From Streptomyces laurentii (GTDB lineage Bacteria > Actinomycetota > Actinomycetes > Streptomycetales > Streptomycetaceae): DNA of 64,000 nt. The stretch is from contig AP017424.1 in the NCBI GenBank assembly GCA_002355495.1, positions 2,666,001 through 2,730,000 on the forward strand, written 5' to 3'. Of the stretch, positions 8,789 to 18,490 are shown piece by piece; within the stretch, counting starts at the first letter, position 1; each line of letters starts with the position of its first letter. The notes below the pieces were generated by a model. The model had not been told where the DNA came from and did not search any database. It saw only the letters and a list, made by a program, of their open reading frames with translations. The position numbers and the translations under genes are program-made.

Positions 8789-10786
8789 GTGAGCGGAACC
8801 CCCGAAGAACCGGTCCATTCCCGGCCACCGGCCCGCTCGCCCGCCGAGCCGCCGCTCACGGAACGTGACGGAACGGCCCCGGAAGGCGGGGCCGCCGACG
8901 GCCCCACACCCGCGGCCGGAGCCGCATCGGAGCCCTGGCCGGATTCACTGCCGGAGTCCGCGCCCGACTCCTCGCCGGACTCCTCGCGGGACTCCCGGCC
9001 GGACGTCGAGCTCCGGGACTACCACGCCGCCTTCCGGGCCGCCCGGCTCGCCATGGCGATGGTCGACCGGGACGGCATCGTCGTCGCCGCCAACGACTCG
9101 TTCGGCGACCTCCTCGGCACCGAGCCCGCCGCCCTGCGCGAACAGGCCGCCGCCGACCTCGTCGACCTCGCCGCCGACGGCCAGGCGGGACGCGCGTACC
9201 GCGAGGTCCTGCGCGGCCGGCGGGCCCGCTTCCGCTGCACCCGCCGGCTGAAGCAGCCCAACGGGCGCTCGCTGTGGACGGAGGTGACGGTCGCCCCCGT
9301 ACCGAACAGCCGGCGCGTCCTGCTGTCGGTCGCGGACATCAGCGACCAGCGCGACCTGCAAGCCCGGCTGCGGCACCTCCAGATGCACGACCCGGTGACC
9401 CGGCTGCCCAACCGCGCCCTGTTCTTCGAACGGCTGACCGCCGCACTGGAGAGCGCCGGCGCCGGGCCGGACCCGGAGGGCACCGGGGACGAGGGCGGGG
9501 CGTACCGCTCGTACCGCCAGGGCGGCACGGGCCGGATCGGGATCTGCTACCTCGACATCGACGGGTTCAAGGCCGTCAACGACACCCTCGGGCACCGGAT
9601 CGGCGACCGGCTGCTCGCCGCCGTCGCCGGCCGGCTCACCGCCTGCGCGGACAGCTACGGCTACACCCGCGACGGCGGCCATCTGGTGGCCCGGCTCGGC
9701 GGCGACGAGTTCGCGATCCTGGTCGAGGACTCCACCGGCACCGACCAGCTGGCCGATCTCGCCCGGTCCGTACTGGCCGCCCTCCAGGAACCCTTCGACC
9801 TGTCCGGGCAGCGGCTGTCGGTCTCCGCCTCCATCGGTGTGGTGGAGCGGCCGGCCCACGGCTCCTCCGCCACCTGCCTCATGCAGGCCGCCGACACCAC
9901 GCTGTACTGGGCCAAGGCCGACGGCAAGGCGCGCTGGGCGCTCTTCGACCCCGAACGCAACGCCCACCGGATGACCCGGCAGGCCCTCAGCTCCACGCTG
10001 CGGCCGGCCGTCGAGCAGGGCGAGTTCGCGCTCGAGTACCAGCCGCTGGTCGACCTCGCCGACGGCTCGGTGCGCGGTGTGGAGGCGCTGGTGCGCTGGA
10101 ACCATCCGCAGTTCGGCCCGCTGACGCCGAATCGGTTCATCTCGATCGCCGAGGAGGACGGCTCGATCGTCGAACTGGGGCGCTGGGTGCTGCGCACCGC
10201 CTGCCGTCAGGCCCGGCGGTGGCAGCGGGAGCATCCGGACGAGCGGCCCCTGTTCGTCAGCGTCAACGTCGCCGTGCGTCAGGTCTGGGACTCCGACCTG
10301 GTGGCGGACGTCGCCGGGATCCTCGCCGAGACGGGGCTCGCCCCGCAGCTGCTCCAGCTGGAACTGACCGAGTCCGCCGTCATGGGCTCGGCGGGCCGGC
10401 CGCTGCAGGTCCTCCAGGCGCTCAGCAACATGGGCGTGCGGATCGCGATCGACGACTTCGGCACCGGCTACTCGAACCTCGCCTATCTGAGCCGGCTGCC
10501 GGTCTCCGTCCTCAAGCTGGACGGCTCGTTCGTGCGCGGCTTCCAGGACGCCGAACCCGCCAACCCGGCCGACGAGGTGATCGTCGAGGCTCTGGTGCAG
10601 CTCGCCCACCGGCTGGGCCTGACGGTCACCGCCGAGTGCGTGGAGAGCGCGGGCCAGGCCACCCGGCTGCGCCGGATCGGCTGCGACACCGGGCAGGGCT
10701 GGCTCTACTCGCGGGCGGTGGCCCCGGAACGTATCGCCGAGCTGATCGGGGTCACCTCCCTGCCGGTCCAGCCGATGCCCGCGTAG
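8789..10786 (+). CDS. PAS-GGDEF-EAL cyclic-di-GMP turnover protein
   Basis: This is a 665-residue soluble c-di-GMP enzyme. A low-complexity acidic/Pro/Ser N-terminus (to about 75) is followed by a PAS domain (about 80-190), then GGDEF and EAL domains. The GGDEF motif is intact (about residue 305), but no RxxD inhibitory site is seen just before it. The EAL domain keeps EALVRW (about 431), NVAV, LELTES, DDFGTGYSN, LKLDGSF, AECVES and GQGW, so phosphodiesterase activity is expected. Streptomyces proteins of this layout (RmdA/CdgA type) control development through BldD; which one this is cannot be told. The start is GTG 8789 with a weak GGGAGCGA site. Confidence 0.92.
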   Translation: MSGTPEEPVHSRPPARSPAEPPLTERDGTAPEGGAADGPTPAAGAASEPWPDSLPESAPDSSPDSSRDSRPDVELRDYHAAFRAARLAMAMVDRDGIVVAANDSFGDLLGTEPAALREQAAADLVDLAADGQAGRAYREVLRGRRARFRCTRRLKQPNGRSLWTEVTVAPVPNSRRVLLSVADISDQRDLQARLRHLQMHDPVTRLPNRALFFERLTAALESAGAGPDPEGTGDEGGAYRSYRQGGTGRIGICYLDIDGFKAVNDTLGHRIGDRLLAAVAGRLTACADSYGYTRDGGHLVARLGGDEFAILVEDSTGTDQLADLARSVLAALQEPFDLSGQRLSVSASIGVVERPAHGSSATCLMQAADTTLYWAKADGKARWALFDPERNAHRMTRQALSSTLRPAVEQGEFALEYQPLVDLADGSVRGVEALVRWNHPQFGPLTPNRFISIAEEDGSIVELGRWVLRTACRQARRWQREHPDERPLFVSVNVAVRQVWDSDLVADVAGILAETGLAPQLLQLELTESAVMGSAGRPLQVLQALSNMGVRIAIDDFGTGYSNLAYLSRLPVSVLKLDGSFVRGFQDAEPANPADEVIVEALVQLAHRLGLTVTAECVESAGQATRLRRIGCDTGQGWLYSRAVAPERIAELIGVTSLPVQPMPA

Positions 10787-10802
10787 GACACCGTGAACAG
10801 GA

Positions 10803-10843
10803 GACTGCCCCCGCCCGGGGGGACATCCCGGGCGGGGGCAGTC
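10803..10843. terminator. Bidirectional terminator between convergent genes
   Basis: A perfect 17-bp GC stem (GACTGCCCCCGCCCGGG and its complement) with a 7-nt loop lies between the c-di-GMP gene and the convergent chitinase gene. No T-run follows on the plus strand. Confidence 0.75.
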
Positions 10844-10868
10844 GTCTGCGGGGTTCACGGAACCTCGG

Positions 10869-12614
<1,746 letters not shown>

Positions 12615-12689
12615 GGGCATGCCTCCGGAAGTGGGGGTGTCAGCGGGGAAGTCGGAGCAGTGATATCCGTCGCATGAACAGCGCGTCAA

Positions 12690-12719
12690 TGGTCTGAACC
12701 AGATTGAGGACTAGACCAA
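12690..12719 (-). promoter_or_regulatory. DasR/chitin-type repeat upstream of the chitinase
   Basis: The plus strand holds TGGTCTGAACCA, a 6-bp spacer, then GGACTAGACCAA. On the coding strand this gives two imperfect TGGTcyAGwCC repeats, the layout known from Streptomyces chitinase promoters, where DasR (dre, TGGTCTAGACCA) and the 12-bp direct repeats act. It lies about 75 bp before the start codon. Confidence 0.65.
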
Positions 12720-12873
12720 TTCGCGCGGGAAACCCCTTGTCAGAGACGCGCACGGCAAAGCGGAACCGCCCGCCACCATGGGTGACGAGCGGTTTGAGAC
12801 GGAGTCGCCCCTCTCCGGATCCATCGGCCCGGGGAGGAACCAACGCGCGGGAAATTCCCTCCGCTTCGCGCGC

Positions 12874-14049
12874 TTACGCGGTCGCCGCCCCCTCCTCCGG
12901 GGCACCCGCCGCGGCCTGCTCCGGCAGTCCGTACGCGTCGGCGATCAGCTCGTAGCTCCGCAGCCGCGCGTCCCCGCCGTGCGCGTTGGCGGTGATCATC
13001 AACTCGTCGGCGCCCGTCCGCTTCTGGAGCTCGTCCAGACCCGCGCGCACCTCGTCCGGCGTGCCGTGCACGACGTTCGACAGCCAGTCGTCCACGAACT
13101 CCCGCTCCATGTGGCTGAATTCATACGCCTCGGCCTCGTCGGGCGTCGGGATGAGCCCGGGCCGGCCGGTGCGCAGCCGCAGCATCGACAGGGCGCCGGT
13201 CAGCACCTGCCGGCGGGCCTCACGGGCCTCGTCGGCGGCGAGCGCGGCGACCCCGATCAGCGCGTACGGCGCGTCGAGCACCGCCGAGGGACGGAAGGTC
13301 TGCCGGTACAGCTCCAGGGCGGGCAGGGTGTTGCGCGCCGAGAAGTGGTGGGCGAAGGCGAAGGGCAGACCGAGCAGTCCGGCGAGGCGGGCACTGAAGC
13401 CGGAGGAGCCGAGCAGCCAGACCGGCGGCCGGCCCTTGGGTCCCTGCACCGGTCCGGGCACGGCGTGGATCCGGGCGTACGGGTGGACGTCCGGGAAGTC
13501 GTCGTCCAGGAACCGGGTCAGCTCGGAGAGCTGCTCGGGGAAGTCGTCGGCCCCCTCGCCCAGCCGGTCGGTACGGCGCAGCGCGGCGGCCGTCGCGCCG
13601 TCGGTGCCGGGCGCGCGGCCGAGGCCGAGGTCGATCCGGCCCGGGGCCAGCGCCTCCAGGGTGCCGAACTGCTCGGCGATCACCAGCGGCGCGTGGTTCG
13701 GCAGCATCACTCCGCCGGAACCGAGCCGGATACGGCGGGTGTGGGCGGCGAGGTGGGCGAGGATCACGGCGGGCGAGGAGGAGGCGACCCCGGGCATCGA
13801 GTGGTGCTCGGCCACCCAGTGACGGTGGTAGCCGCGCCGCTCGGCGAGCCGGCTGAGGGCGACGCTCGTGGCGAGCGCCTGGCTCGCGGTCCGGCCGCTG
13901 CCGACGGTGACCAGATCGAGGACCGACAGCGGCACGGACGCGGTGCCGAGCGCTGTTCCTCTGATCCCGTCCCGGGTGGCCGCCGTCCCTCCGCTCACCT
14001 CCGCGTCCGCCGCTCCGTCCCGCTCCGTGTTCCGCGTGGTGTCGCTCAC
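12874..14049 (-). CDS. LLM-class flavin-dependent oxidoreductase
   Basis: This 391-residue protein belongs to the bacterial luciferase-like flavin monooxygenases. It has the N-terminal LSVLDLVTVGSGRT segment, YHRHWVAEHH, VILAHLAAHTRRIRLGSGGVMLPNHAP and the GRIDLGLGRAPGTD block, all diagnostic for the single-component group (YhbW/MsnO8-like). It would use FMNH2 and oxygen on an unknown substrate. The first 30 residues are a charged, probably disordered extension. The start is GTG 14049 with only a weak ribosome site. It is a single gene transcribed toward the chitinase promoter. Confidence 0.9.
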   Translation of the reverse strand: MSDTTRNTERDGAADAEVSGGTAATRDGIRGTALGTASVPLSVLDLVTVGSGRTASQALATSVALSRLAERRGYHRHWVAEHHSMPGVASSSPAVILAHLAAHTRRIRLGSGGVMLPNHAPLVIAEQFGTLEALAPGRIDLGLGRAPGTDGATAAALRRTDRLGEGADDFPEQLSELTRFLDDDFPDVHPYARIHAVPGPVQGPKGRPPVWLLGSSGFSARLAGLLGLPFAFAHHFSARNTLPALELYRQTFRPSAVLDAPYALIGVAALAADEAREARRQVLTGALSMLRLRTGRPGLIPTPDEAEAYEFSHMEREFVDDWLSNVVHGTPDEVRAGLDELQKRTGADELMITANAHGGDARLRSYELIADAYGLPEQAAAGAPEEGAATA

Positions 14050-14388
14050 CGTGACCGGCCTTCCCGCTCTGCATCAGGGTCCGGACCGCCTGGCGCACAA
14101 GGGGCCGGTCCGGCGTACGGCAAAGATAACTGGAGGGTGTCTCCGGTTATTCCCCCGGAAAAATCTTCACGTCCGGAACCCGCTCGAACGGCCGTGCGGA
14201 CCCCCTCGCGCGCGGCGCTGACCTCCGACTCTCCCAAGGGGCTGTGACCATGGCATATGCCAGAGTGGCGGACCCCAGACCAAACACCGTGCGTACCGCA
14301 TCAATCCCGCCAACGGCCGCCCCACTACGGCTCCTTGGCGGCTATCGTGGTACGGAAGCTTGCGGTCACAACCTGGTAGGGGGACACC

Positions 14389-15147
14389 GTGGCGCTGAAG
14401 CCCGAGCCCACCGCACCGTTCCACTCGGTGCAATACGCACTGCGCGTACTCGAGACCATCTCTCGGCACGGCGGCGGCGTGACGGACGTGCAGATCGCAC
14501 GGGACACCGGCCTGCCCGCGGCCCATCTGTCACCCCTCCTGCTGATGCTCCGCCGCGAGGGGTACGTGGAGCAGGTCTCCGACGGCGCGTACGTCGTCGG
14601 GGACTCCCTGGTGCTGCTCGGCTCCGGCACCACCCGGCGCGACGCCCTGCAGCTCAGGCTCCAGGAGGAGCTGACCGAGCTGCGCGACTCGCTCGGCGCC
14701 GCCGTCTACATCAGCCGTTACATCGACGGCGAGGTGAAGATCACCCAGTGGGCCGACGGCCCGCGCACCCCCAAGGCCAACGAGTGGGTGGACTTCCGAT
14801 CCGCCGCCCACGCCAGCGCGGTCGGCAAGTGTCTGCTGACCCAGCTCGACCTGAACGGCCGCCGCGACCATCTGGCCCGACACCGGATCGCGCGACTGAC
14901 GTCCCGCACGATCACCAACGAGAAGGTGCTGTTCTCCAAGCTGGACAGCCAGCCGCCGACCGTCCCCGTGCTCGACCTCCAGGAGTACGCGGTGGGCACG
15001 GTCTGCGCGGCGGTGCCGCTGACGGCGGGCGCCGCCGTGGGCTGCCTGGCGATCTCGCTGCCGATCGAGGACGCGCACCGGCTCCGCTCGGCGGCCGACA
15101 CCCTCAACCGCCGGGCCGCCCCGGTGGTGCTCTCACTGGCGCTCTGA
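14389..15147 (+). CDS. IclR-family transcriptional regulator
   Basis: This 252-residue protein has an N-terminal winged helix (YALRVLETISRHGG...LPAAHLSPLLLMLRREGYVEQ) and a C-terminal IclR ligand-binding domain (AAHASAVGKCLL, YAVGTVCAAVPLTAG). GTG 14389 follows GGGGGA. The residue usually before the first helix (SV..ALR.LE) fits the family. No target gene is adjacent in an obvious operon: upstream is the divergent oxidoreductase, which it might control, and downstream is a tRNA. Confidence 0.9.
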   Translation: MALKPEPTAPFHSVQYALRVLETISRHGGGVTDVQIARDTGLPAAHLSPLLLMLRREGYVEQVSDGAYVVGDSLVLLGSGTTRRDALQLRLQEELTELRDSLGAAVYISRYIDGEVKITQWADGPRTPKANEWVDFRSAAHASAVGKCLLTQLDLNGRRDHLARHRIARLTSRTITNEKVLFSKLDSQPPTVPVLDLQEYAVGTVCAAVPLTAGAAVGCLAISLPIEDAHRLRSAADTLNRRAAPVVLSLAL

Positions 15148-15249
15148 GCCACCGCGCCCCACACAGGGCCGGCTCCCACCCGGCCCGGCCGCGAACCGGA
15201 CACGGGTCGGCCGCGACCCGCTCGCGGGCGTGCGTCGTGCATACGACGC

Positions 15250-15293
15250 ACGGGCGTCGTACGGGCGTCGTACGGGCGACGTACGGGCGACGC
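15250..15293. repeat. Four 11-nt tandem repeats
   Basis: Four head-to-tail units of ACGGGCGTCGT; the last two carry GACG in place of GTCG. They lie between the IclR gene and tRNA-Lys copy 2. CGTACG motifs recur through the block, so it is partly palindromic. Confidence 0.8.
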
Positions 15294-15424
15294 GATCAGG
15301 ACACCGCCCGAGGCGGGCCCGGGACGAGACCGGGAACAGGGCCGGAGCAGAGCGAGGACAGGGGGCCGGGCGAGGGTGGTCACGAGCACCCCTCCGGACC
15401 AGGTAGTATTTTCTCTGTCAGCAA

Positions 15425-15498
15425 GCGCCGCTAGCTCAGTTGGTTAGAGCAGCTGACTCTTAATCAGCGGGTCCGGGGTTCGAGTCCCTGGCGGCGCA
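15425..15498 (+). tRNA. tRNA-Lys (anticodon CTT), copy 2
   Basis: Identical over all 74 nt to copies 1 and 3. A TAGTAT at 15404-15409 may be the -10 box. The short leader CTCTGTCAGCA is shared almost exactly with copy 3, which suggests copies 2 and 3 are the more recent duplicates or share a conserved promoter. Confidence 0.98.
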
Positions 15499-15829
15499 CC
15501 GACCAGAAGGCCCCTTGCGAAAGCAAGGGGCCTTCTGCTTTTCCCCTCGGCGGCGGACGCCCCCGGCCAGCGGTGCCCCCCGCCGGGGCGCGCGGGACAA
15601 GAGGTCGGCGAGCGGCGGCCCGGGGCGTCAGCGGGGCCATCGACAAGGGGCCGGATCCGGCCGCGCGCCGCACCGGCGGCGGCGCATCGAGCGGCCGCCT
15701 CCACCCCGCGAGGGCGTACAGCAGCACGCGCACCCGCTCCCGCCAGACGGCGAGAGAGGTGCGGGCGGAGGCGCCGGGGCCAGTGGGCGCGGACGCACGG
15801 AGCGCACGGAACGTACGGATCTTTCGCAT
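15464..15829 (-). CDS. Doubtful small ORF in the gap after tRNA-Lys copy 2
   Basis: The 374 bp from 15543 to 15916 hold no clear gene. The best candidate starts at ATG 15829 (MRKIRTFRALRAS) and contains SLAVWRERVRVLLYALAGWRRP, which could be a real amphipathic helix. Its downstream part is low-complexity Arg/Pro/Ala, and it then runs antisense through the tRNA and its terminator (the end LEPRTR is a known tRNA antisense artefact). If there is a gene, it probably ends earlier through a frameshift. It may equally be non-coding. Confidence 0.2.
   Translation of the reverse strand: MRKIRTFRALRASAPTGPGASARTSLAVWRERVRVLLYALAGWRRPLDAPPPVRRAAGSGPLSMAPLTPRAAARRPLVPRAPAGGTAGRGRPPPRGKAEGPLLSQGAFWSVRRQGLEPRTR
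15504..15542 (+). terminator. Rho-independent terminator of tRNA-Lys copy 2
   Basis: A 15-bp stem (CAGAAGGCCCCTTGC and complement) with a GAAA loop, followed by CTTTT. It resembles the copy 1 terminator with compensating base changes. Confidence 0.85.
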
Positions 15830-15916
15830 GACGATTACTCTAAGTGACCATCCCGTCTCGCGCCAGGCCGTTCCGAAGCCCCCGGCCGGGCACACGACCC
15901 CGCCTCCGGACTCCCC

Positions 15917-17608
15917 CTAAGGGGCCTCGCCGGGAAATGGACGGCGCTGTTCCGCGTACCGCCTCCGTAAGCACTCCCGGTCCTGGCTGGTCAGCGGCGC
16001 GTACGGGCCGCCGGGCGCCGGGCGCCACCAGATCGGGTCGGGCCCGGTGAGGGCGGCGCGGCGCAGCGCGACCCGGTGGATCTTGTTGGTGGCGGTCAGG
16101 GGGAGTTCGGGGACGACCCTGACGTAAGCCGGGGGCATCTTGGTGCCGAGGTCGCCCTGGGCGGCGAGGAAGGCGGCGAAGGCCGCCGGGTCGAAGACGG
16201 CGCCGGGCCGCAGCGCGAGCGCGGCCATCACCTGGTCGCCGGCGACGGGGTCGGGTATCGCGTAGACGGCGACGCCCGCGGCCCGCTCCCAGCGGGCCAG
16301 GATGTTCTCGATCATCGCGGCGGCCAGGTTCTCGCTGTCGACGCGCAGCCGGTCGTCGGCGCGGCCCGCGAAGTAGAGGTAGCCGTCGGCGTCGCGGTAG
16401 AAGAGGTCGCCGGTCCAGTACCAGCCGTCGCGCAGCCGGGCGGCGTCGGCCTCGGGGTTGCGCCAGTAGCCCTCGAAGGGGCTGCGGCCCCGGTTGACCA
16501 GTTCGCCGATGGCCTCGTCCGCGTTGAGCAGGACACCGGCGGCCGAGAAGCGGGCCGGCGGGCACACCCGCCGGGTGTCCGGATCGACCACGGCCAGGTC
16601 GTCGCCGGGCGCGGCCCGCCCCACCGCTCCGGCGGGCGTGCCGGGCACCCGCTGGATCGCGGCGCCGCCCTCGGAGGAGCCGTACCCCTCCACGAGCCGC
16701 ACCCCGAACCGCGCCTCGAAGCGGGCCGCGTCCACCGCCCCCGCCTCCGTGCCGAAGCCGAGCCGCAGCCGGTGGTCGCGGTCGTCGGGGTGCTCGGGGG
16801 TGGCGAGCAGGTACTGGACGGCACGGCCGACGTAGGTGAAGTAGGTGGCGCCGAAGCGGCGGACGTCGGGGAGGAAGCGGGTGGCGGAGAAACGGTCCCG
16901 CAGGGCGATTCCGGCGCCGGCGGCGAGCGCGGGCGCCCAGTCGGCGATGACGGCGTTGCCGTGGAACATCGGCATGCAGATGTAGTGCGTGTCGTCCGCG
17001 CGGATCCGGAAGTGCGCGACGAGGGAGGCGCCGGCGGCGGCGAGCCGCCCCTGGCTGCAGATCGTGGCCTTGGGCGCGCCGGTCGAGCCGGAGGTGAAGG
17101 TGAGCAGCAGCCGGCTGCCGGGCCGGGCGGGCCGGAGGAAGCGGTCGTCGGGGGTCGCGGTCGCGTAGCCGGCGAGCAGCGCGCGGTAGGCCTCGGTGTC
17201 GGTGACGAGGATCCGCAGGCCGGGCGGGAGCGGCAGGCCGTCGAGGAGCGGGAGGCGGGCGCGCTGGGTGACGAGGACGCGGCAGTCGGTGTGCCGGATG
17301 TCCCGGGCGAGTTCGGCGCCGCGCCGGGTGGGGTTGATCCCGGCGACGGCGGCCCCCGCGAGGGCCGCCGCGCCGAGCCAGAGCGGGTACTCCGGTGTGT
17401 TGTCGAGCAGCAGGCCGAGGTGCGGCTCGCGCCCCGGCCGGTCGGGCATCAGGTCCGTGAGGAGTGCGGCGCGCGCGGCGGCGCCGGCGGCGGCCTGGTG
17501 GTGGGTGAGGGTGGTGCCCTCGTCCCGCAGTCCGGTCCGGTGGTCGCCCCACTGGCGCCGTACGAGCTCCGCCACGGTCCTGGTCTCGGTGCTGGTCCCG
17601 GTCCCCAT
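15917..17608 (-). CDS. AMP-dependent acyl-CoA synthetase (FadD/FATP-like)
   Basis: This 563-residue adenylate-forming enzyme activates a fatty or carboxylic acid to its CoA thioester using ATP. The phosphate loop is LTFTSGSTGAPKA (about residues 176-188). Other blocks are GYGSSEGG, WYWTGDLFYRDADGYLYFAGRADD and the C-terminal TATNKIHRVALR, in which the usual catalytic Lys is present. GDNTP...GINPTRRGAEL-type text near the N-terminus fits the very-long-chain FATP-like branch. The start at ATG 17608 has a poor ribosome site. It lies 26 bp after the LPMO gene on the same strand, so they may share a transcript, though no functional link is obvious. Confidence 0.88.
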   Translation of the reverse strand: MGTGTSTETRTVAELVRRQWGDHRTGLRDEGTTLTHHQAAAGAAARAALLTDLMPDRPGREPHLGLLLDNTPEYPLWLGAAALAGAAVAGINPTRRGAELARDIRHTDCRVLVTQRARLPLLDGLPLPPGLRILVTDTEAYRALLAGYATATPDDRFLRPARPGSRLLLTFTSGSTGAPKATICSQGRLAAAGASLVAHFRIRADDTHYICMPMFHGNAVIADWAPALAAGAGIALRDRFSATRFLPDVRRFGATYFTYVGRAVQYLLATPEHPDDRDHRLRLGFGTEAGAVDAARFEARFGVRLVEGYGSSEGGAAIQRVPGTPAGAVGRAAPGDDLAVVDPDTRRVCPPARFSAAGVLLNADEAIGELVNRGRSPFEGYWRNPEADAARLRDGWYWTGDLFYRDADGYLYFAGRADDRLRVDSENLAAAMIENILARWERAAGVAVYAIPDPVAGDQVMAALALRPGAVFDPAAFAAFLAAQGDLGTKMPPAYVRVVPELPLTATNKIHRVALRRAALTGPDPIWWRPAPGGPYAPLTSQDRECLRRRYAEQRRPFPGEAP

Positions 17609-17634
17609 GGGGCCGGATGGTAGGTGACGTACCG

Positions 17635-18225
17635 TCAGAACTGAACGTCCGAGCACGCGTAGAACGCGTTCCCGGTGTCCGCGATGGTCCACACCCCGAG
17701 GATCATGTGCCGGCCGGTCTTGCCCGCGGGGATGACCCCGCTGTGCGAGAGGGTCGCGGGCGGCTGCTGGTTGTTGTAGGGGACGACGAGGAAGGGCTGG
17801 GGATCGAGCGCGGCCCTGGTCAGCGGGCGGCTGGAGTCCCAGCCGTTCTTGGTGATGTAGTAGCGGAAGTCCGTGGTCGCGTGGCGGGCGGTGAACTGCC
17901 AGCGGAAGGTGTAGCTCTGGCCCGCGGTGACCTTGGTGGCGGGCCAGGCGCCGGCCCGCTGGTCGTCGAGCTGGGCGAAGCGGGAGTTCCCGCCTGCGCA
18001 GATCGTGCCGTCGGAGGGCCCGCCGGACGGGAAGCCCTTGGGCCCCTCGACCGACTGCGGCTCCCACTGGATGTCGCCGCAGTTGCGGACGGTGCGGTCG
18101 GCGCAGAGCTTCTGACGGCTGATCGGCGCGTCGGTGTAGCCGTGGCTGCTCGCGCCGGAGACGGAGAGGAGGGAGGCCGCGGCGACGCCGAGCGCCACGG
18201 CCGCGATACCTGACTTCTTTCGCAT
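17635..18225 (-). CDS. Secreted AA10 lytic polysaccharide monooxygenase (chitin-active type)
   Basis: This 196-residue protein is a single-domain AA10 LPMO (formerly CBM33). A Sec signal (MRKKSGIAAVALGVAAASLL) ends just before HGYTDAP, so the mature protein begins with His, the first ligand of the copper histidine brace. The second His lies in the segment FTARHATTDFRYYIT, and the C-terminal FYACSDVQF carries the conserved aromatic. It would cleave chitin oxidatively and help the GH18 chitinase at 10.9 kb. ATG 18225 is preceded by TGGAG. A DasR-like palindrome is upstream, so both genes probably respond to chitin or GlcNAc. Confidence 0.93.
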   Translation of the reverse strand: MRKKSGIAAVALGVAAASLLSVSGASSHGYTDAPISRQKLCADRTVRNCGDIQWEPQSVEGPKGFPSGGPSDGTICAGGNSRFAQLDDQRAGAWPATKVTAGQSYTFRWQFTARHATTDFRYYITKNGWDSSRPLTRAALDPQPFLVVPYNNQQPPATLSHSGVIPAGKTGRHMILGVWTIADTGNAFYACSDVQF

Positions 18226-18312
18226 GCTGTCGCTCCAGGAGAACGTGGGGGAGTTCTGGGGGCCGTGCTGCACGCGCGCGCGGTGGGGATGAGGCGGGGA
18301 CGGGGATCGTTC

Positions 18313-18367
18313 AGGTCTAGACCAAGCCCCACGGTAGGGACGGAAGTTAGTCATGTCCAGACCAACG
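18313..18367 (-). promoter_or_regulatory. DasR-like site(s) upstream of the LPMO gene
   Basis: AGGTCTAGACCA at 18313-18324 is a near-perfect palindrome matching the DasR dre core TGGTCTAGACCA. A second, weaker copy, TGTCCAGACCAA, lies at 18354-18365. The first is about 90 bp before the LPMO start codon. Confidence 0.65.
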
Positions 18368-18490
18368 ACGGCGGTACGGGAGCCATACGGCGGTGATACG
18401 GGCGCGGGGATTCGGGTGCGGGGCGCGGGCCCCGCACCGGGCCCCGGCCCCGTACCGCCGCCCCTGCCGCCACCGCCGCCCGGGTACCAC

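Noticed and set aside
15250..15293. Short tandem repeats as a possible CRISPR array
   Set aside because: Units of 11 nt without spacers and no cas genes nearby.
15464..15895. Long minus-strand frames through the tRNA-Lys genes giving text such as GLEPRTR or GTRTPDPLIKSQLL
   Set aside because: These are antisense reads of the tRNA body and terminator, a known annotation artefact; the tRNA structure explains the sequence.
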